Origin: Cryomorphaceae bacterium | GTDB lineage: Bacteria > Bacteroidota > Bacteroidia > Flavobacteriales > Flavobacteriaceae | Assembly: GCA_003331265.1 (NCBI GenBank) | Contig: QOPV01000005.1 | Span: 1 to 64,000 of the forward strand | Reading direction: 5' to 3' | Length of the DNA stretch: 64,000 bases | Part shown: piece after piece, positions 50,286 through 61,139 of the stretch | Numbering within the stretch: position 1 is the first letter of the stretch | Layout: each line of letters starts with the position of its first letter | Translations under genes and position numbers: made by a program | Notes under the pieces: model-generated | What the model saw: the letters and a program-made list of their open reading frames with translations, nothing else | What the model was told of the DNA's origin: nothing | Databases searched by the model: none

Positions 50286-53200
50286 TACCTATAATATCTT
50301 TTATACTTAAAGAATGAAAAAAGCCCCAATACAAGAACAAAAGCCAAAGAGTAATAAACAAAGTTGGGTGTAATAACTTTATCTCCACTTGCATAAGAAT
50401 GTAAACCAGTTAAATAAAAATTAACTCCAAAATAAGTCATCATAATTGATCCAAAAGCTAGTATTGACATCAGATTAAAAATCCATTTTCCTTTAAGTCC
50501 AGGGATAAGCCTCATGTGTAAAACGAAGGCATAAATCATTATACTTATTAAAGCCCATGTTTCCTTGGGGTCCCACCCCCAATATCTTCCCCAACTTTCA
50601 TTAGCCCACTGTCCACCTAAAAAGTTACCAATAGTTAGCATTATTAATCCAACTGTCAGAGAAAGTTCATTAATTATTGTTAGCTCTTGTAAATTTAAAT
50701 TTATTTTATTTTTATTTTTTTCATTTGTTATCAAAATTAAAAATAACGACACTATACCTAAAATCATTCCTAAAGTAAAAGGACCATAACTGCCAACAAT
50801 AACAGAGACATGGATCATCAACCAATAACTATCTAATACTGGAACTAAATTTGCTATTTCAGGATCCATCCAGTTCCAATGAGCTATCATTAAAATCATT
50901 GCAGCTACAAATGAAGTAGAGGCTATTGTGAGATTAGATTTCCTTCCAAAAGCTAGTCCAATTCCCACAGTTGCCCAAGCTACATAGATCATCGATTCAT
51001 AAGCGTCACTCCAAGGGGCATGACCAGAAACATAGGACCTCGCTATCAAACCTAATGTATGTATGATAAATAAACCAACAATTGAATATTTTGAAAATAA
51101 AACTAAAATTTTCACAAACTTTTTCTCATAAAATATTTGAAAAATCAGGAATGCAAACATTAGTGTTCCAACATACATATACCAACTAAATAGATTTTTA
51201 AAAATATCGTACTTGTTATATATAATTTCTGCTTTTATTTTCTCATCCGAGGGAAGAATTTCTGATCCATATTTAGTTTGAAAACCTCTTATGCTTTCTA
51301 AAAGTTTTTTTGAATTGTTGTAATCCCCAGTCTCAATATCATTATCTAAAGCACCTAAATAAAGTGGAAGAACATTTTTAACATACAAAGAATCAATTCC
51401 CTCAAAATCTTTTGGCTGGACATCAGGAAAAGCAACCCATTTATTATTAAAATCATTAGGTATTGGGAAAATTCTTAAAATCTTACCCTCAAAAGCAGAA
51501 AAAAGTAAGTTAACTCGTCTATCAAGCTCAATAAAATCTTTTTGAAATTGATTTGGTAGAGATGCTTTATAAGCAGCCTCTAATTGAGAAGATATCTTAT
51601 AACTTCCATTTTCATCAAAAAAATCAACGAAGGAGGCATATTTTTCTTTTTTATTTCTTCCAGCAATTTTTCTAATACTATCATTTCCTCTCTTCAAATA
51701 TATTATAGGAACATTATACCAAGAAATAGGATTTTTTATTATTGAGACCAATACTTGATCTGCATTCAAGCCTTTGTATGTATCTGATTTACTTACTTTA
51801 CGTAAAAGTTCAGAGGCAAAAGTATTTAAAGGTTTCATTCTCCCACCCGAATCTTGAATAACAAGGCTTCCAAATTCCGCAGCATGTTCTAAACTTACTG
51901 GGTTATTAATTATTAAGGAATCAATTTGATTTAAATTAGATGATTGATTATGCTCATGGTTATCTTGAGAATAAAAAACAGTAGAAAAAAGAAACATTAA
52001 AATAATCATGGATTCTTTTTTGATTTTAACTTTTTCAAGTTTATTAGACAAATCTTTAAAACGAGTTTTTCCAAAAAACATTATTCCTAATAAGCCTAAA
52101 TACAATAAAAAATATCCAACGTAAGTCATCAAAGTTCCTAACCAATCATTATTAACTGATAATACAGTCCCCTTTTCGTCAGGATCAAATGAAGCTTGAA
52201 AAAAACGATATCCTTTGTGATTTAAAATATGATTCATATAAATGTCATAATCAAAAGTAGAATCATCAATTACGGTAACTTTACTTTTAAAACTACTATA
52301 ACTCTTTTCAGTTCCAGGGTACTTTTCCGCAATAAAGTCGTTAAGTTTTATTTCAAAAGGTAAAGTCTTTTCTAAAGAACCATATTTTAATGAGAAATCA
52401 AGATTATCAACTCTAATTTTTTTTGGTGTATTTACTATTCCTTTAGCTCCAAGCAAGCCAACAACTTTAGAATCTCCATTAGATGAAATTTTAACAAACA
52501 AACCATCTTGTTGAGTAGGTTCATCTTCTGATTTTACAATTTCAAATTTACCTTTAATTATATTTTCAGGAAAGACAAATTGTAATCCAGCTGTGTTGTA
52601 AAGAGATCTAAGAATAAGTGGGTGATTAGTATTGGTTAATAAATTACCTTTTAACTGATCGGCCATTCTCATATAGTTCCCTTCAAATGGACTGTTGATT
52701 GATAACGACCCATCCTCATTATAGTTAATATTTATTGCCCCTTTCGTATCATTATTTAAAGCAAATAATATATTATGAATACTAGTTACTTTACCTGACT
52801 CTAAATAATGATCATGTCTATTGCCATCGCTAGCCTCTACAATTTTTAAATATTCTTTACCATTAGGATCTTCAACTAAACCCTCTTTTACATTTTCAAT
52901 AAAATTCACATATTCCACTAAAAAGTCTTGTCCCTTAAAGTCGTATTTCCATTTAAAATAATTGCTAGTACTTTCAGAAAGTAACAAATCCCCCTCTAAA
53001 TATTTTCTTAAAGGTTGACCGTTATCTTCTCCATCAACATTAATTGTTAAATAAGTTTTTTCTGAGAGAAAAGTATTAGAACTTGCATTTTCTCTAATAG
53101 GCATAACTCCCTCAAAACCTATATAACGAGTAATACCTGCACCTAATATGATTAGAATCCAAGATATATGTAGTAGCAAAACAGGCCATTTCTTAAAACT

Positions 53201-53416
53201 TAATAAATTATATCTTTTAATATTAAACGTAAAATTAATTACAAAAAAGACCATCATTAGTTCAAACCACCAGGCATTATAAATAAGAATTTTAGCTGTT
53301 GTAGTATTATAATAACTTTCAATAAAAGTTCCTATACCCATTGAAAGTGGAAATAGAATAAATAAAACAGCAGTAAATCTTGTGGAAATTAAAAAGGAAA
53401 CTATTTTTTTACCCAT
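50285..53416 (-). CDS. Fused ResB-CcsA cytochrome c assembly protein (CcsBA)
   Basis: The 1043-residue membrane protein exports haem and attaches it to apocytochrome c. The N-terminal ResB part (about 1-460) has spans at the start, a large periplasmic part with FNFTIKR-type loops, and a span near 435-455. A periplasmic linker follows (about 490-745). The C-terminal CcsA part (about 750-1043) contains GHAPWSDAYESMIYV with a haem-ligand His, and the WWD motif WGRYWGWDPKETWALIS (about 935-952). The fusion order is usual in Bacteroidetes and Epsilonproteobacteria. Its first 16 nt overlap the PPIase gene upstream. Confidence 0.9.
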   Translation of the reverse strand: MGKKIVSFLISTRFTAVLFILFPLSMGIGTFIESYYNTTTAKILIYNAWWFELMMVFFVINFTFNIKRYNLLSFKKWPVLLLHISWILIILGAGITRYIGFEGVMPIRENASSNTFLSEKTYLTINVDGEDNGQPLRKYLEGDLLLSESTSNYFKWKYDFKGQDFLVEYVNFIENVKEGLVEDPNGKEYLKIVEASDGNRHDHYLESGKVTSIHNILFALNNDTKGAININYNEDGSLSINSPFEGNYMRMADQLKGNLLTNTNHPLILRSLYNTAGLQFVFPENIIKGKFEIVKSEDEPTQQDGLFVKISSNGDSKVVGLLGAKGIVNTPKKIRVDNLDFSLKYGSLEKTLPFEIKLNDFIAEKYPGTEKSYSSFKSKVTVIDDSTFDYDIYMNHILNHKGYRFFQASFDPDEKGTVLSVNNDWLGTLMTYVGYFLLYLGLLGIMFFGKTRFKDLSNKLEKVKIKKESMIILMFLFSTVFYSQDNHEHNQSSNLNQIDSLIINNPVSLEHAAEFGSLVIQDSGGRMKPLNTFASELLRKVSKSDTYKGLNADQVLVSIIKNPISWYNVPIIYLKRGNDSIRKIAGRNKKEKYASFVDFFDENGSYKISSQLEAAYKASLPNQFQKDFIELDRRVNLLFSAFEGKILRIFPIPNDFNNKWVAFPDVQPKDFEGIDSLYVKNVLPLYLGALDNDIETGDYNNSKKLLESIRGFQTKYGSEILPSDEKIKAEIIYNKYDIFKNLFSWYMYVGTLMFAFLIFQIFYEKKFVKILVLFSKYSIVGLFIIHTLGLIARSYVSGHAPWSDAYESMIYVAWATVGIGLAFGRKSNLTIASTSFVAAMILMIAHWNWMDPEIANLVPVLDSYWLMIHVSVIVGSYGPFTLGMILGIVSLFLILITNEKNKNKINLNLQELTIINELSLTVGLIMLTIGNFLGGQWANESWGRYWGWDPKETWALISIMIYAFVLHMRLIPGLKGKWIFNLMSILAFGSIMMTYFGVNFYLTGLHSYASGDKVITPNFVYYSLAFVLVLGLFSFFKYKRYYR

Positions 53417-54786
53417 TTGTTAGTAAAGTTACAATCCTTATTATCTTGATTAATATTTATATAGGTTTCGTCTATTTTCTCAACCATCCAATTTTGAATT
53501 TTGTTCAACTGCTTCTCTTTTAAAGCTAGTTCTTTAATCTTTATATAATCTTGAGAATAATCAGCTATATGTTCATCGAATCTATTACTTACTTTAATAA
53601 TTTTATATTTTTTAATACCCCGTTCATCCTCCTCAAGTAGAGGCGCAGAAATCTCATTATCCTTTAGTTTTTGTGCTTGACCATACAATACTGGATCCAT
53701 TTTTGTAAGTTCGAATCTAGTATCTCCAGTGGTAGGATTAATTAATACTCCTCCATTATTTTTTGTTTCTTCCTCGTCAGATGAAGATTTTGCAGCTTCC
53801 TCAAATGTTAAATCTCCGTCTTCTATTCTTTTTCTTATTATATCTATTTTCTTTTTGGCTTCACTTAAAGCGTCGTTAGTTACCTCGGGAATTAATAAAA
53901 TATGTCTCACGTCAACTTCTTGCCCCCTAATTCTTTCTACTTTAACAATATGCCAACCAAATTGTGTTTTAAATGGTTCCGAAATTTCTCCCTCTCTAAG
54001 TCTGTAAGCAGCATCTCTAAATTCTTTTACCATTTGAGGACGGTTTCTATTTAAAGTATACTTGCCCCCTGTTGGTCTAGAACCAGGGTCTTGAGAATAT
54101 AAAATAGCCTTTGTAGCGAATGATGAACCATTAACAACTATATCGTTTCTAATAGTTTCTAATCTATCTATTACTTTTTGGTTATCGAGCTCAGAAACTT
54201 GTGGTTTTACAACAATTTGAGCAATTTCAAGTTCAGCACCAAAAACAGGTCTTTCATATTTAGGAATAGAGTTGAAAAACTGTCTTACTTCTTCAGGTGT
54301 AATTTCAATTTCATCTACAATTTTGGTTTGCATTTGTTCAGATAACTGATTAATCTTATTTATTTCAAAAAGTTCAGTTCTAAAGGATTGTTCATCTTTC
54401 TTTTTATAGAATTCTAGTACTTTTTCTAAACTTCCGAGTTGGTTAACAAAATAATCAATTGTTCTATCTACATATGAATAAATCTGATTGTTATCAACTT
54501 CCAAACTATCTTGTTCTGCGTGGTGGGCATAGAGTTTATCCTCCATCAACTTTCCTAGCAAACTACATCTACCAATATTTTGAGTAGACACCCCTTGAGA
54601 TTGAAGATCAATTAATGTTTTATCAACATCAGATTCTAAAATAACGTAATCACCAACTACAGCAGCAACTCCATCAATTTTAATTTTATTTTGGACATCA
54701 TTAGAATTTGTATCAGATTGAGAATAACCTAAATACATATATTGAATAAGAAAAAATGATAATAAAAATTTGTTAACTACTTTCAT
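53401..54786 (-). CDS. Peptidyl-prolyl isomerase, SurA-like, two parvulin domains
   Basis: The 461-residue periplasmic chaperone has a signal peptide (MKVVNKFLLSFFLIQYMYLG), a SurA-type N-terminal domain (about 30-160), a first parvulin domain (about 165-275, GGKYTLNRNRPQMVKEFRD, QFGWHIVKVERIRG) and a second (about 280-390, DVRHILLIPEVTNDAL, NNGGVLINPTTGDTRFEL). These proteins help fold outer-membrane proteins. The ATG at 54786 is preferred to the one at 54816 because it begins the signal peptide. It overlaps the gene on each side. Confidence 0.87.
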   Translation of the reverse strand: MKVVNKFLLSFFLIQYMYLGYSQSDTNSNDVQNKIKIDGVAAVVGDYVILESDVDKTLIDLQSQGVSTQNIGRCSLLGKLMEDKLYAHHAEQDSLEVDNNQIYSYVDRTIDYFVNQLGSLEKVLEFYKKKDEQSFRTELFEINKINQLSEQMQTKIVDEIEITPEEVRQFFNSIPKYERPVFGAELEIAQIVVKPQVSELDNQKVIDRLETIRNDIVVNGSSFATKAILYSQDPGSRPTGGKYTLNRNRPQMVKEFRDAAYRLREGEISEPFKTQFGWHIVKVERIRGQEVDVRHILLIPEVTNDALSEAKKKIDIIRKRIEDGDLTFEEAAKSSSDEEETKNNGGVLINPTTGDTRFELTKMDPVLYGQAQKLKDNEISAPLLEEDERGIKKYKIIKVSNRFDEHIADYSQDYIKIKELALKEKQLNKIQNWMVEKIDETYININQDNKDCNFTNKWVKK

Positions 54787-55633
54787 AAAATTCAAGCTCT
54801 TTGTTTTGTATAGCATCGTTTATTAAATCATTCTCAAAATCCCTAACAAAGTCTAATTTCTTTTTGTTTAAAAGAATTTGTTTTAATGTTGGTTTGATGT
54901 AATCCATTGGGGCAACATCATTTCTGAAAATAGATTTATTAATTTTTATCAAATATAATTCTAATGAATCTTCTAATTGATAAAATAAAGATTTTTTTAC
55001 AATATTATTTTTAATATATGTTTTTAAAAAAGGAAGTTTTGAAAAAAACAAGTCTTTATTGATCCATATAGAGTCATTAAAAGAAAATGATGAAAACTGT
55101 AATGATATCGAATCTAAAAAAACTACATCGTCTTTATTAAATCTTCTAAATCTAGCTCTTACATCCTTAATATTATAATTATCATTATTAATTTTTAAAA
55201 ATCTGGCTTTTACCAAATCTTGATTTAATTTAAAATTAGATTTATTTAAATCATAATAATTTTCGATGTCAACATCTAAAATTATGGTATCCATAGTTGT
55301 TTTAACCATTTTTTCTTGGTAGGAATGAGAAAATAGATCGTTTTTATATAAATCAACTAAATCCATAAGATTCTTTTGGTCATCTTGAGACAAATTAATT
55401 AATGCCTTTTCATTTAAAATATGGTTTTTAGCCCAATTAACAATGGCATTTCTAACATAAACAACACTGTCTTTTTCACTCAATTTATTTGGAATCCTAT
55501 CTTGAATATCATTGAAAAATAAATATTTATCCCCAACTCTTGCAATAGCTAGTTTTGGTTGAGTAGAAAAATATTCACAATTGATAAAAAAGAATAAAAA
55601 AGATATGAGAAAAAGTAAATTTTTATATTTCAA
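54773..55633 (-). CDS. SurA-like lipoprotein without an obvious parvulin domain
   Basis: The 286-residue product has a lipobox (FFFINC, Cys about 19) and a SurA/PpiC N-terminal-type helical region (AIARVGDKYLFFNDIQDRIPN, NWAKNHILNEKAL). The second half is helical and charged and lacks recognisable parvulin motifs. It lies just upstream of the two-parvulin SurA homologue and overlaps it by 14 nt, as sister genes do in Bacteroidetes. The start is TTG at 55631-55633; no ATG fits the signal sequence. Confidence 0.7.
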   Translation of the reverse strand: MKYKNLLFLISFLFFFINCEYFSTQPKLAIARVGDKYLFFNDIQDRIPNKLSEKDSVVYVRNAIVNWAKNHILNEKALINLSQDDQKNLMDLVDLYKNDLFSHSYQEKMVKTTMDTIILDVDIENYYDLNKSNFKLNQDLVKARFLKINNDNYNIKDVRARFRRFNKDDVVFLDSISLQFSSFSFNDSIWINKDLFFSKLPFLKTYIKNNIVKKSLFYQLEDSLELYLIKINKSIFRNDVAPMDYIKPTLKQILLNKKKLDFVRDFENDLINDAIQNKELEFYESS

Positions 55634-55640
55634 AACTTTA

Positions 55641-57149
<1,509 letters not shown>

Positions 57150-57188
57150 CTAAAATTTACAGTACCAGTTACTTGTATAAAAAGCTGA

Positions 57189-57431
57189 CTAACTTAGAGA
57201 AGGTTGCCAATCAAAACACAACATTCCTTTAGATGCAGATTTAGGATGACTGCACGATGTTAAGTTAAATGAACTACAGTTAGTACAATTAGATTGTTTA
57301 GAAAAAACCTCTTTAAAAGAATGACTATCACAAACATTTAAAATATCCACCTCAATATCATGCTTTGAACATGTTAGGTTGTTAACTAAGTTCTCACAAT
57401 TTAAACATGTATTATTAGTTCTAATACTCAT
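57189..57431 (-). CDS. Small Cys-rich protein (80 aa, possible zinc ribbons)
   Basis: No known family. It contains eight Cys, with CLNC near residue 9 and CTNC near residue 48, plus four single Cys with neighbouring His (CSKHD, CDSHSF, CSHP, CFDW). The layout is that of two treble-clef or ribbon-like metal sites repeated once. It is cytoplasmic with no signal. It is transcribed just upstream of IMP dehydrogenase with a 75-base space. Confidence 0.6.
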   Translation of the reverse strand: MSIRTNNTCLNCENLVNNLTCSKHDIEVDILNVCDSHSFKEVFSKQSNCTNCSSFNLTSCSHPKSASKGMLCFDWQPSLS

Positions 57432-57502
57432 AATTATTAATTTTAAATCAAATGTATAGTAAAGATTGTTTAGAATGAATTTAAATTTTTTTATAAAAAA
57501 AA

Positions 57503-58465
57503 TTATTCAAAAAAATTATTACATAAAGAATCGAAAAATATTAAGTCTTTTGAGTTATAATCAATACTTAAATACTCACCTTTTTTTATAGGCTGATTAG
57601 TGAAAAAATACCAATTATGACCATTTAGATTTCCTATTATTTTATATTCTTTTCCTTGAAAAAAACATTTCTCAACAAGAACTTTATTGATTGATTCTTT
57701 GACTATTTTAACATTTTCAGGTCTTATATAATATGTCTTGTCATCTATTTCAATCTGATTTAACTCGCCCAACACTTTAGCACAGTAACAATTTGCTGGT
57801 TCACAATACATATTGACTGGATCATCATATTGTTGCAAAACACCAGCTTTAAAAATTAAAATTCTATCAGCAATATTCAGAGAGTCATTTATATCATGAG
57901 TTACCAATATAGTAGTTGTTTGGGTCTCTTTAATGATTTTATATATTTCATCTCTCATAGAGAGTTTGATATTAGAATCTAGGTTACTAAATGGTTCATC
58001 TAACAAAAGTAATTCAGGTTCTCTAATAAGTGCTCTTGCAATACATGCTCTCTGCTGTTCACCTCCTGAGAGTTCGTGAGGATATCTCATCAACAAACTT
58101 TCTAAGCCTGTTAAAGATATCATGTAATCTAGTTTTTTAAAGTACTTGGATTTTAAATTAAATATTATATTATCTTTTAAGTTTAAATGAGGAAAAAGAG
58201 GGTAGTCTTGAAAAACAAAACCTATTTTTCTCTCTTGAGGTTTTATGAAAATATTTCTATTATTAAGGATCTTATTATTTAAGGAGATCGTTCCTGAATT
58301 GATTTTTTCTAGTCCAGAAATACATTTTAAAAAGGTTGTTTTTCCAGAACCACTCTCACCAAGAAAAGATATAATCTCGCCTTTTTCGACTGAAAAGTTT
58401 AATTTCTTAATTACAGGATTATTTTCACTGTAATATTTTACTAAGTTTTTTACTTCAAGATACAT
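57503..58465 (-). CDS. fbpC: Iron(III) ABC transporter ATPase
   Basis: The 320-residue ATPase has Walker A GESGSGKT (36-43), signature LSGGEQQRACIARAL, Walker B LLLLDEPFSNLD, and the switch VTHDIND. The C-terminal TOBE-type region (about 240-320, TYYIRPENVKIVKE) matches the FbpC branch. It powers iron uptake from the periplasm. Its start overlaps the permease gene by 11 nt; it is the last gene of the operon. Confidence 0.87.
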   Translation of the reverse strand: MYLEVKNLVKYYSENNPVIKKLNFSVEKGEIISFLGESGSGKTTFLKCISGLEKINSGTISLNNKILNNRNIFIKPQERKIGFVFQDYPLFPHLNLKDNIIFNLKSKYFKKLDYMISLTGLESLLMRYPHELSGGEQQRACIARALIREPELLLLDEPFSNLDSNIKLSMRDEIYKIIKETQTTTILVTHDINDSLNIADRILIFKAGVLQQYDDPVNMYCEPANCYCAKVLGELNQIEIDDKTYYIRPENVKIVKESINKVLVEKCFFQGKEYKIIGNLNGHNWYFFTNQPIKKGEYLSIDYNSKDLIFFDSLCNNFFE

Positions 58466-60068
58466 TTAACTGCTTATTAATAACATTTTTTAAAATTAAT
58501 AATAACAAACTACCAATTAAAATAATCATGAGAGAATAAATACTAGACAATGGTATCATTTCTTCAATTGCAAACTCGTAGGTTTGAGTAGCCAAGTTAT
58601 CAAAATTAAAAGGTCTCAGAATCAGTGTAATGGGCAGCTCTTTCATAAGGTCAATAAAAGTAATAATAAAAGCTGTTATCAATGCCAATTTATTTATTGG
58701 TAAATGGATTTTTCTTAAAAGTTTAAAGGGACCTAAACCTAAACTTTTAGCGGTATCATCATATGAATCAGGATGTTTTTCTAGACTGGATTTTATTGGA
58801 GATTTTCCAACTGCTAAAAATCTAACTATATATGCGTATATAAGAAGAAAAAAAGAACCTAAGAGGGCAGAAGAAAATGTCTTATCAATATAAGTGAACA
58901 GCATAATTAAGCCTAATCCAATAACTGCTCCTGGAATAGCATATCCCATTGAAATCGATTGACTTATATAATAATTTATTCGAGTTTTTGAGATCTTTTC
59001 TACAAAGAGAAAAAACAACGCAATTAAAACTATTAAAAAAGCCGAAACACTAGACACTTTAATAGTATTATAAGTTAGCTCTAATAAATCATTAAAATCA
59101 ACCTGAGAAAAAGTCAAGAACACATTGTTTAAAATAAAAACAACTGGAATTAAAAAACCAATTAAAAAAGGAAAAAAACAAACTAAAATGGCTGTAATTT
59201 TTTTAAAACCATCCAATCCTTGTAAAGTTTGAATTTTTGAATTGGTTCCATAATAGAATTTTATTGTAGAATGATAATATTTTTCGATGTAAAAAAACAT
59301 AAAAACAACCAATAATAATATAACAGAAAGTTGAATAGCAGTACCAACATCACCCATAGATAACCATGCTCTAAAAATACCGGTTGTATAGGTATTGACT
59401 CCAAAGTATTTAACCGCACCATATTCATTTAAAACTTCCATTAAAACTAAAAATAAACCAGAAAAAATTGCAGGTCTAGACAGAGGTAAGATGATTTTAT
59501 AAAATGTCTTAAAGGTTGATAAACCTAAATTTTTAGAAATATCTATATAATTTGTTCCTAGCAAACTAAATGAAACTCTACAAGCAGTATATATATATGG
59601 ATATAAAGCTAAAGCTAGAATGATTCCTAAAACCTCAATCTGTAAATAGTCTTGATTAAAGATAACAGACAAATCATTAAAGTTTTTTCTTAAAAAACTT
59701 TGAATAGGTCCAGTATAACTTAATATATCGCTGTAAGTAAAGGCCATAATATATGAGGGAATTGCTAAGGGTAGATACAAAGCAATATCCAGAAAATTAC
59801 GCCCTTTAAATCTATAGTTACTAATAAACCAGGCCGGAATAACTCCAAATAAAAGAGAAAAAAAAGAAGTAATTATTATTAAATAAAATGTATTAAAAGT
59901 ATATTCAAATAAAATGTTTTCCCATAAATAATTGAAAGAATTACCCTCTATATATATAAGTTTGTAAAAAAGAGTAAAAATTGGAAGTAACAATAATATT
60001 GCAAAAATTACACTTCCAATAATCCATCTTTTATTTTCTAAATAAAAAAATTTTTTTATTATTTCCAA
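58455..60068 (-). CDS. fbpB: Iron(III) ABC transporter permease (two-domain FbpB)
   Basis: The 537-residue membrane protein has two homologous permease halves (about 12 spans). Each half has a BPD inner-membrane motif: YIDISKNLGLSTFKTFYKII in the first and DDTAKSLGLGPFKLLRKIHL in the second. This fused form is usual for FbpB/SfuB. The start is TTG at 60066-60068, overlapping the fbpA stop; no ATG is available nearby. Confidence 0.87.
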   Translation of the reverse strand: MEIIKKFFYLENKRWIIGSVIFAILLLLPIFTLFYKLIYIEGNSFNYLWENILFEYTFNTFYLIIITSFFSLLFGVIPAWFISNYRFKGRNFLDIALYLPLAIPSYIMAFTYSDILSYTGPIQSFLRKNFNDLSVIFNQDYLQIEVLGIILALALYPYIYTACRVSFSLLGTNYIDISKNLGLSTFKTFYKIILPLSRPAIFSGLFLVLMEVLNEYGAVKYFGVNTYTTGIFRAWLSMGDVGTAIQLSVILLLVVFMFFYIEKYYHSTIKFYYGTNSKIQTLQGLDGFKKITAILVCFFPFLIGFLIPVVFILNNVFLTFSQVDFNDLLELTYNTIKVSSVSAFLIVLIALFFLFVEKISKTRINYYISQSISMGYAIPGAVIGLGLIMLFTYIDKTFSSALLGSFFLLIYAYIVRFLAVGKSPIKSSLEKHPDSYDDTAKSLGLGPFKLLRKIHLPINKLALITAFIITFIDLMKELPITLILRPFNFDNLATQTYEFAIEEMIPLSSIYSLMIILIGSLLLLILKNVINKQLNVS

Positions 60069-61087
60069 CCTGTTTTATCAAAAATACGTATTGCTTCTTC
60101 TCTAAATTTTCCAAGCATATTAAGATCTAATTTATCTGTTTTAAATGTACCCCAGTCTTGTACAATTTTTGAAGGCTTTACATTAGGATTAGCTGCATAT
60201 TCATAACTATTATTAACATATGTATTTTGTGCTTCTTCACTAGTTAAGTATTCCATTAATTTAATCGCATTCTCCTTATTTGGAGAATATTTTGCCAACC
60301 CAATCCCAGAGACATTTATATGACTTCCTCTTTCGTTATCTCCTTGATTTGGAAAAAATACCGACACTGATCTTCCAGCATCAAGTTCTTCTTCTTTTTG
60401 GGAGGATAAAAGGAGTCCAATATAATAAGAATTCACAATTGCTATATCTCCTTGACCAGCTGCAATTGCCTTAACCTGATCTCTATCACTCCCTTTAGGA
60501 TCACGCGCAAAATTTTTAACCACCCCTTCAGACCAATCATTGGCTACATCTCTTCCTAAATTAGCTACTATTGATGACATTAGCGCTTGATTATATGCAT
60601 TTGAAGATGATCTTACGAGTATTCTTCCCTTCCATTTTTCATTTGCTAAATCTTCATAAGTAGAGAGATCACTTTTATTAACTCTATCATTACTGTAAAC
60701 TATTATTCTGGCTCTGTATGTAATTGGAGTCCAATAACCATTTATATCAATGAGATCTTTTGAAACATTCGTGTTAATTGTTGAATTAGAAACTTTTTGA
60801 AGTAGGTTAAGATCAGCAGCTCTTTGTAATTTTCCAGCATCAACTGAAATAAATAAATCTGCAGGACTTTTATCGCCTTCATTTTTCAACCTTTCAATTA
60901 ATTCATCCGCATTAGCTTTAATTACATTGACTTTTATTCCAGTTAATTTAGTAAAATTTTCGTACTGCAATTCATCCACAGAGTAATGTCTTTGACTGTA
61001 TAAATTAACTTCATTTGATTTTTTTTCGTTGTTATCACAGCTCAAAAATAAAGAGCACATTATTATTGAATAAATTATATTTTTCAT
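60059..61087 (-). CDS. fbpA: Iron(III) ABC transporter binding lipoprotein
   Basis: The 342-residue extracytoplasmic binding protein has a lipobox (SLFLSC, Cys about 17), VNLYSQRHYSVDELQY and the Tyr pair in VNSYYIGLL (about 218-220) that binds Fe(III) in FbpA-type proteins. It also has FPNQGDNERGSHINVSGIGL, typical of the family. It is the first gene of fbpABC, preceded by a 17-bp operator-like motif 8 nt before the ATG. Confidence 0.88.
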   Translation of the reverse strand: MKNIIYSIIMCSLFLSCDNNEKKSNEVNLYSQRHYSVDELQYENFTKLTGIKVNVIKANADELIERLKNEGDKSPADLFISVDAGKLQRAADLNLLQKVSNSTINTNVSKDLIDINGYWTPITYRARIIVYSNDRVNKSDLSTYEDLANEKWKGRILVRSSSNAYNQALMSSIVANLGRDVANDWSEGVVKNFARDPKGSDRDQVKAIAAGQGDIAIVNSYYIGLLLSSQKEEELDAGRSVSVFFPNQGDNERGSHINVSGIGLAKYSPNKENAIKLMEYLTSEEAQNTYVNNSYEYAANPNVKPSKIVQDWGTFKTDKLDLNMLGKFREEAIRIFDKTGWK

Positions 61088-61095
61088 GATTGTTA

Positions 61096-61112
61096 TTTAG
61101 ATTTATTCTAAA
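61096..61112. promoter_or_regulatory. TTTAGA-N5-TCTAAA operator-like site before fbpA
   Basis: This 17-bp inverted repeat has perfect 6-base arms TTTAGA and TCTAAA separated by 5 bases, ending 8 nt before the fbpA ATG. The same motif lies at 63353-63369 before the TonB receptor. Shared only by these two iron-uptake starts, it is most simply an iron-responsive repressor site (DtxR- or Fur-type; I cannot tell which). Confidence 0.65.
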
Positions 61113-61139
61113 CTGCAAGATAGATAAAACAATTAAATT

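Noticed and set aside
57478-57502. A/T-only inverted repeat after the fbpC stop as a possible terminator
   Set aside because: The stem has no GC pairs, so it would be too weak; not listed as a terminator.
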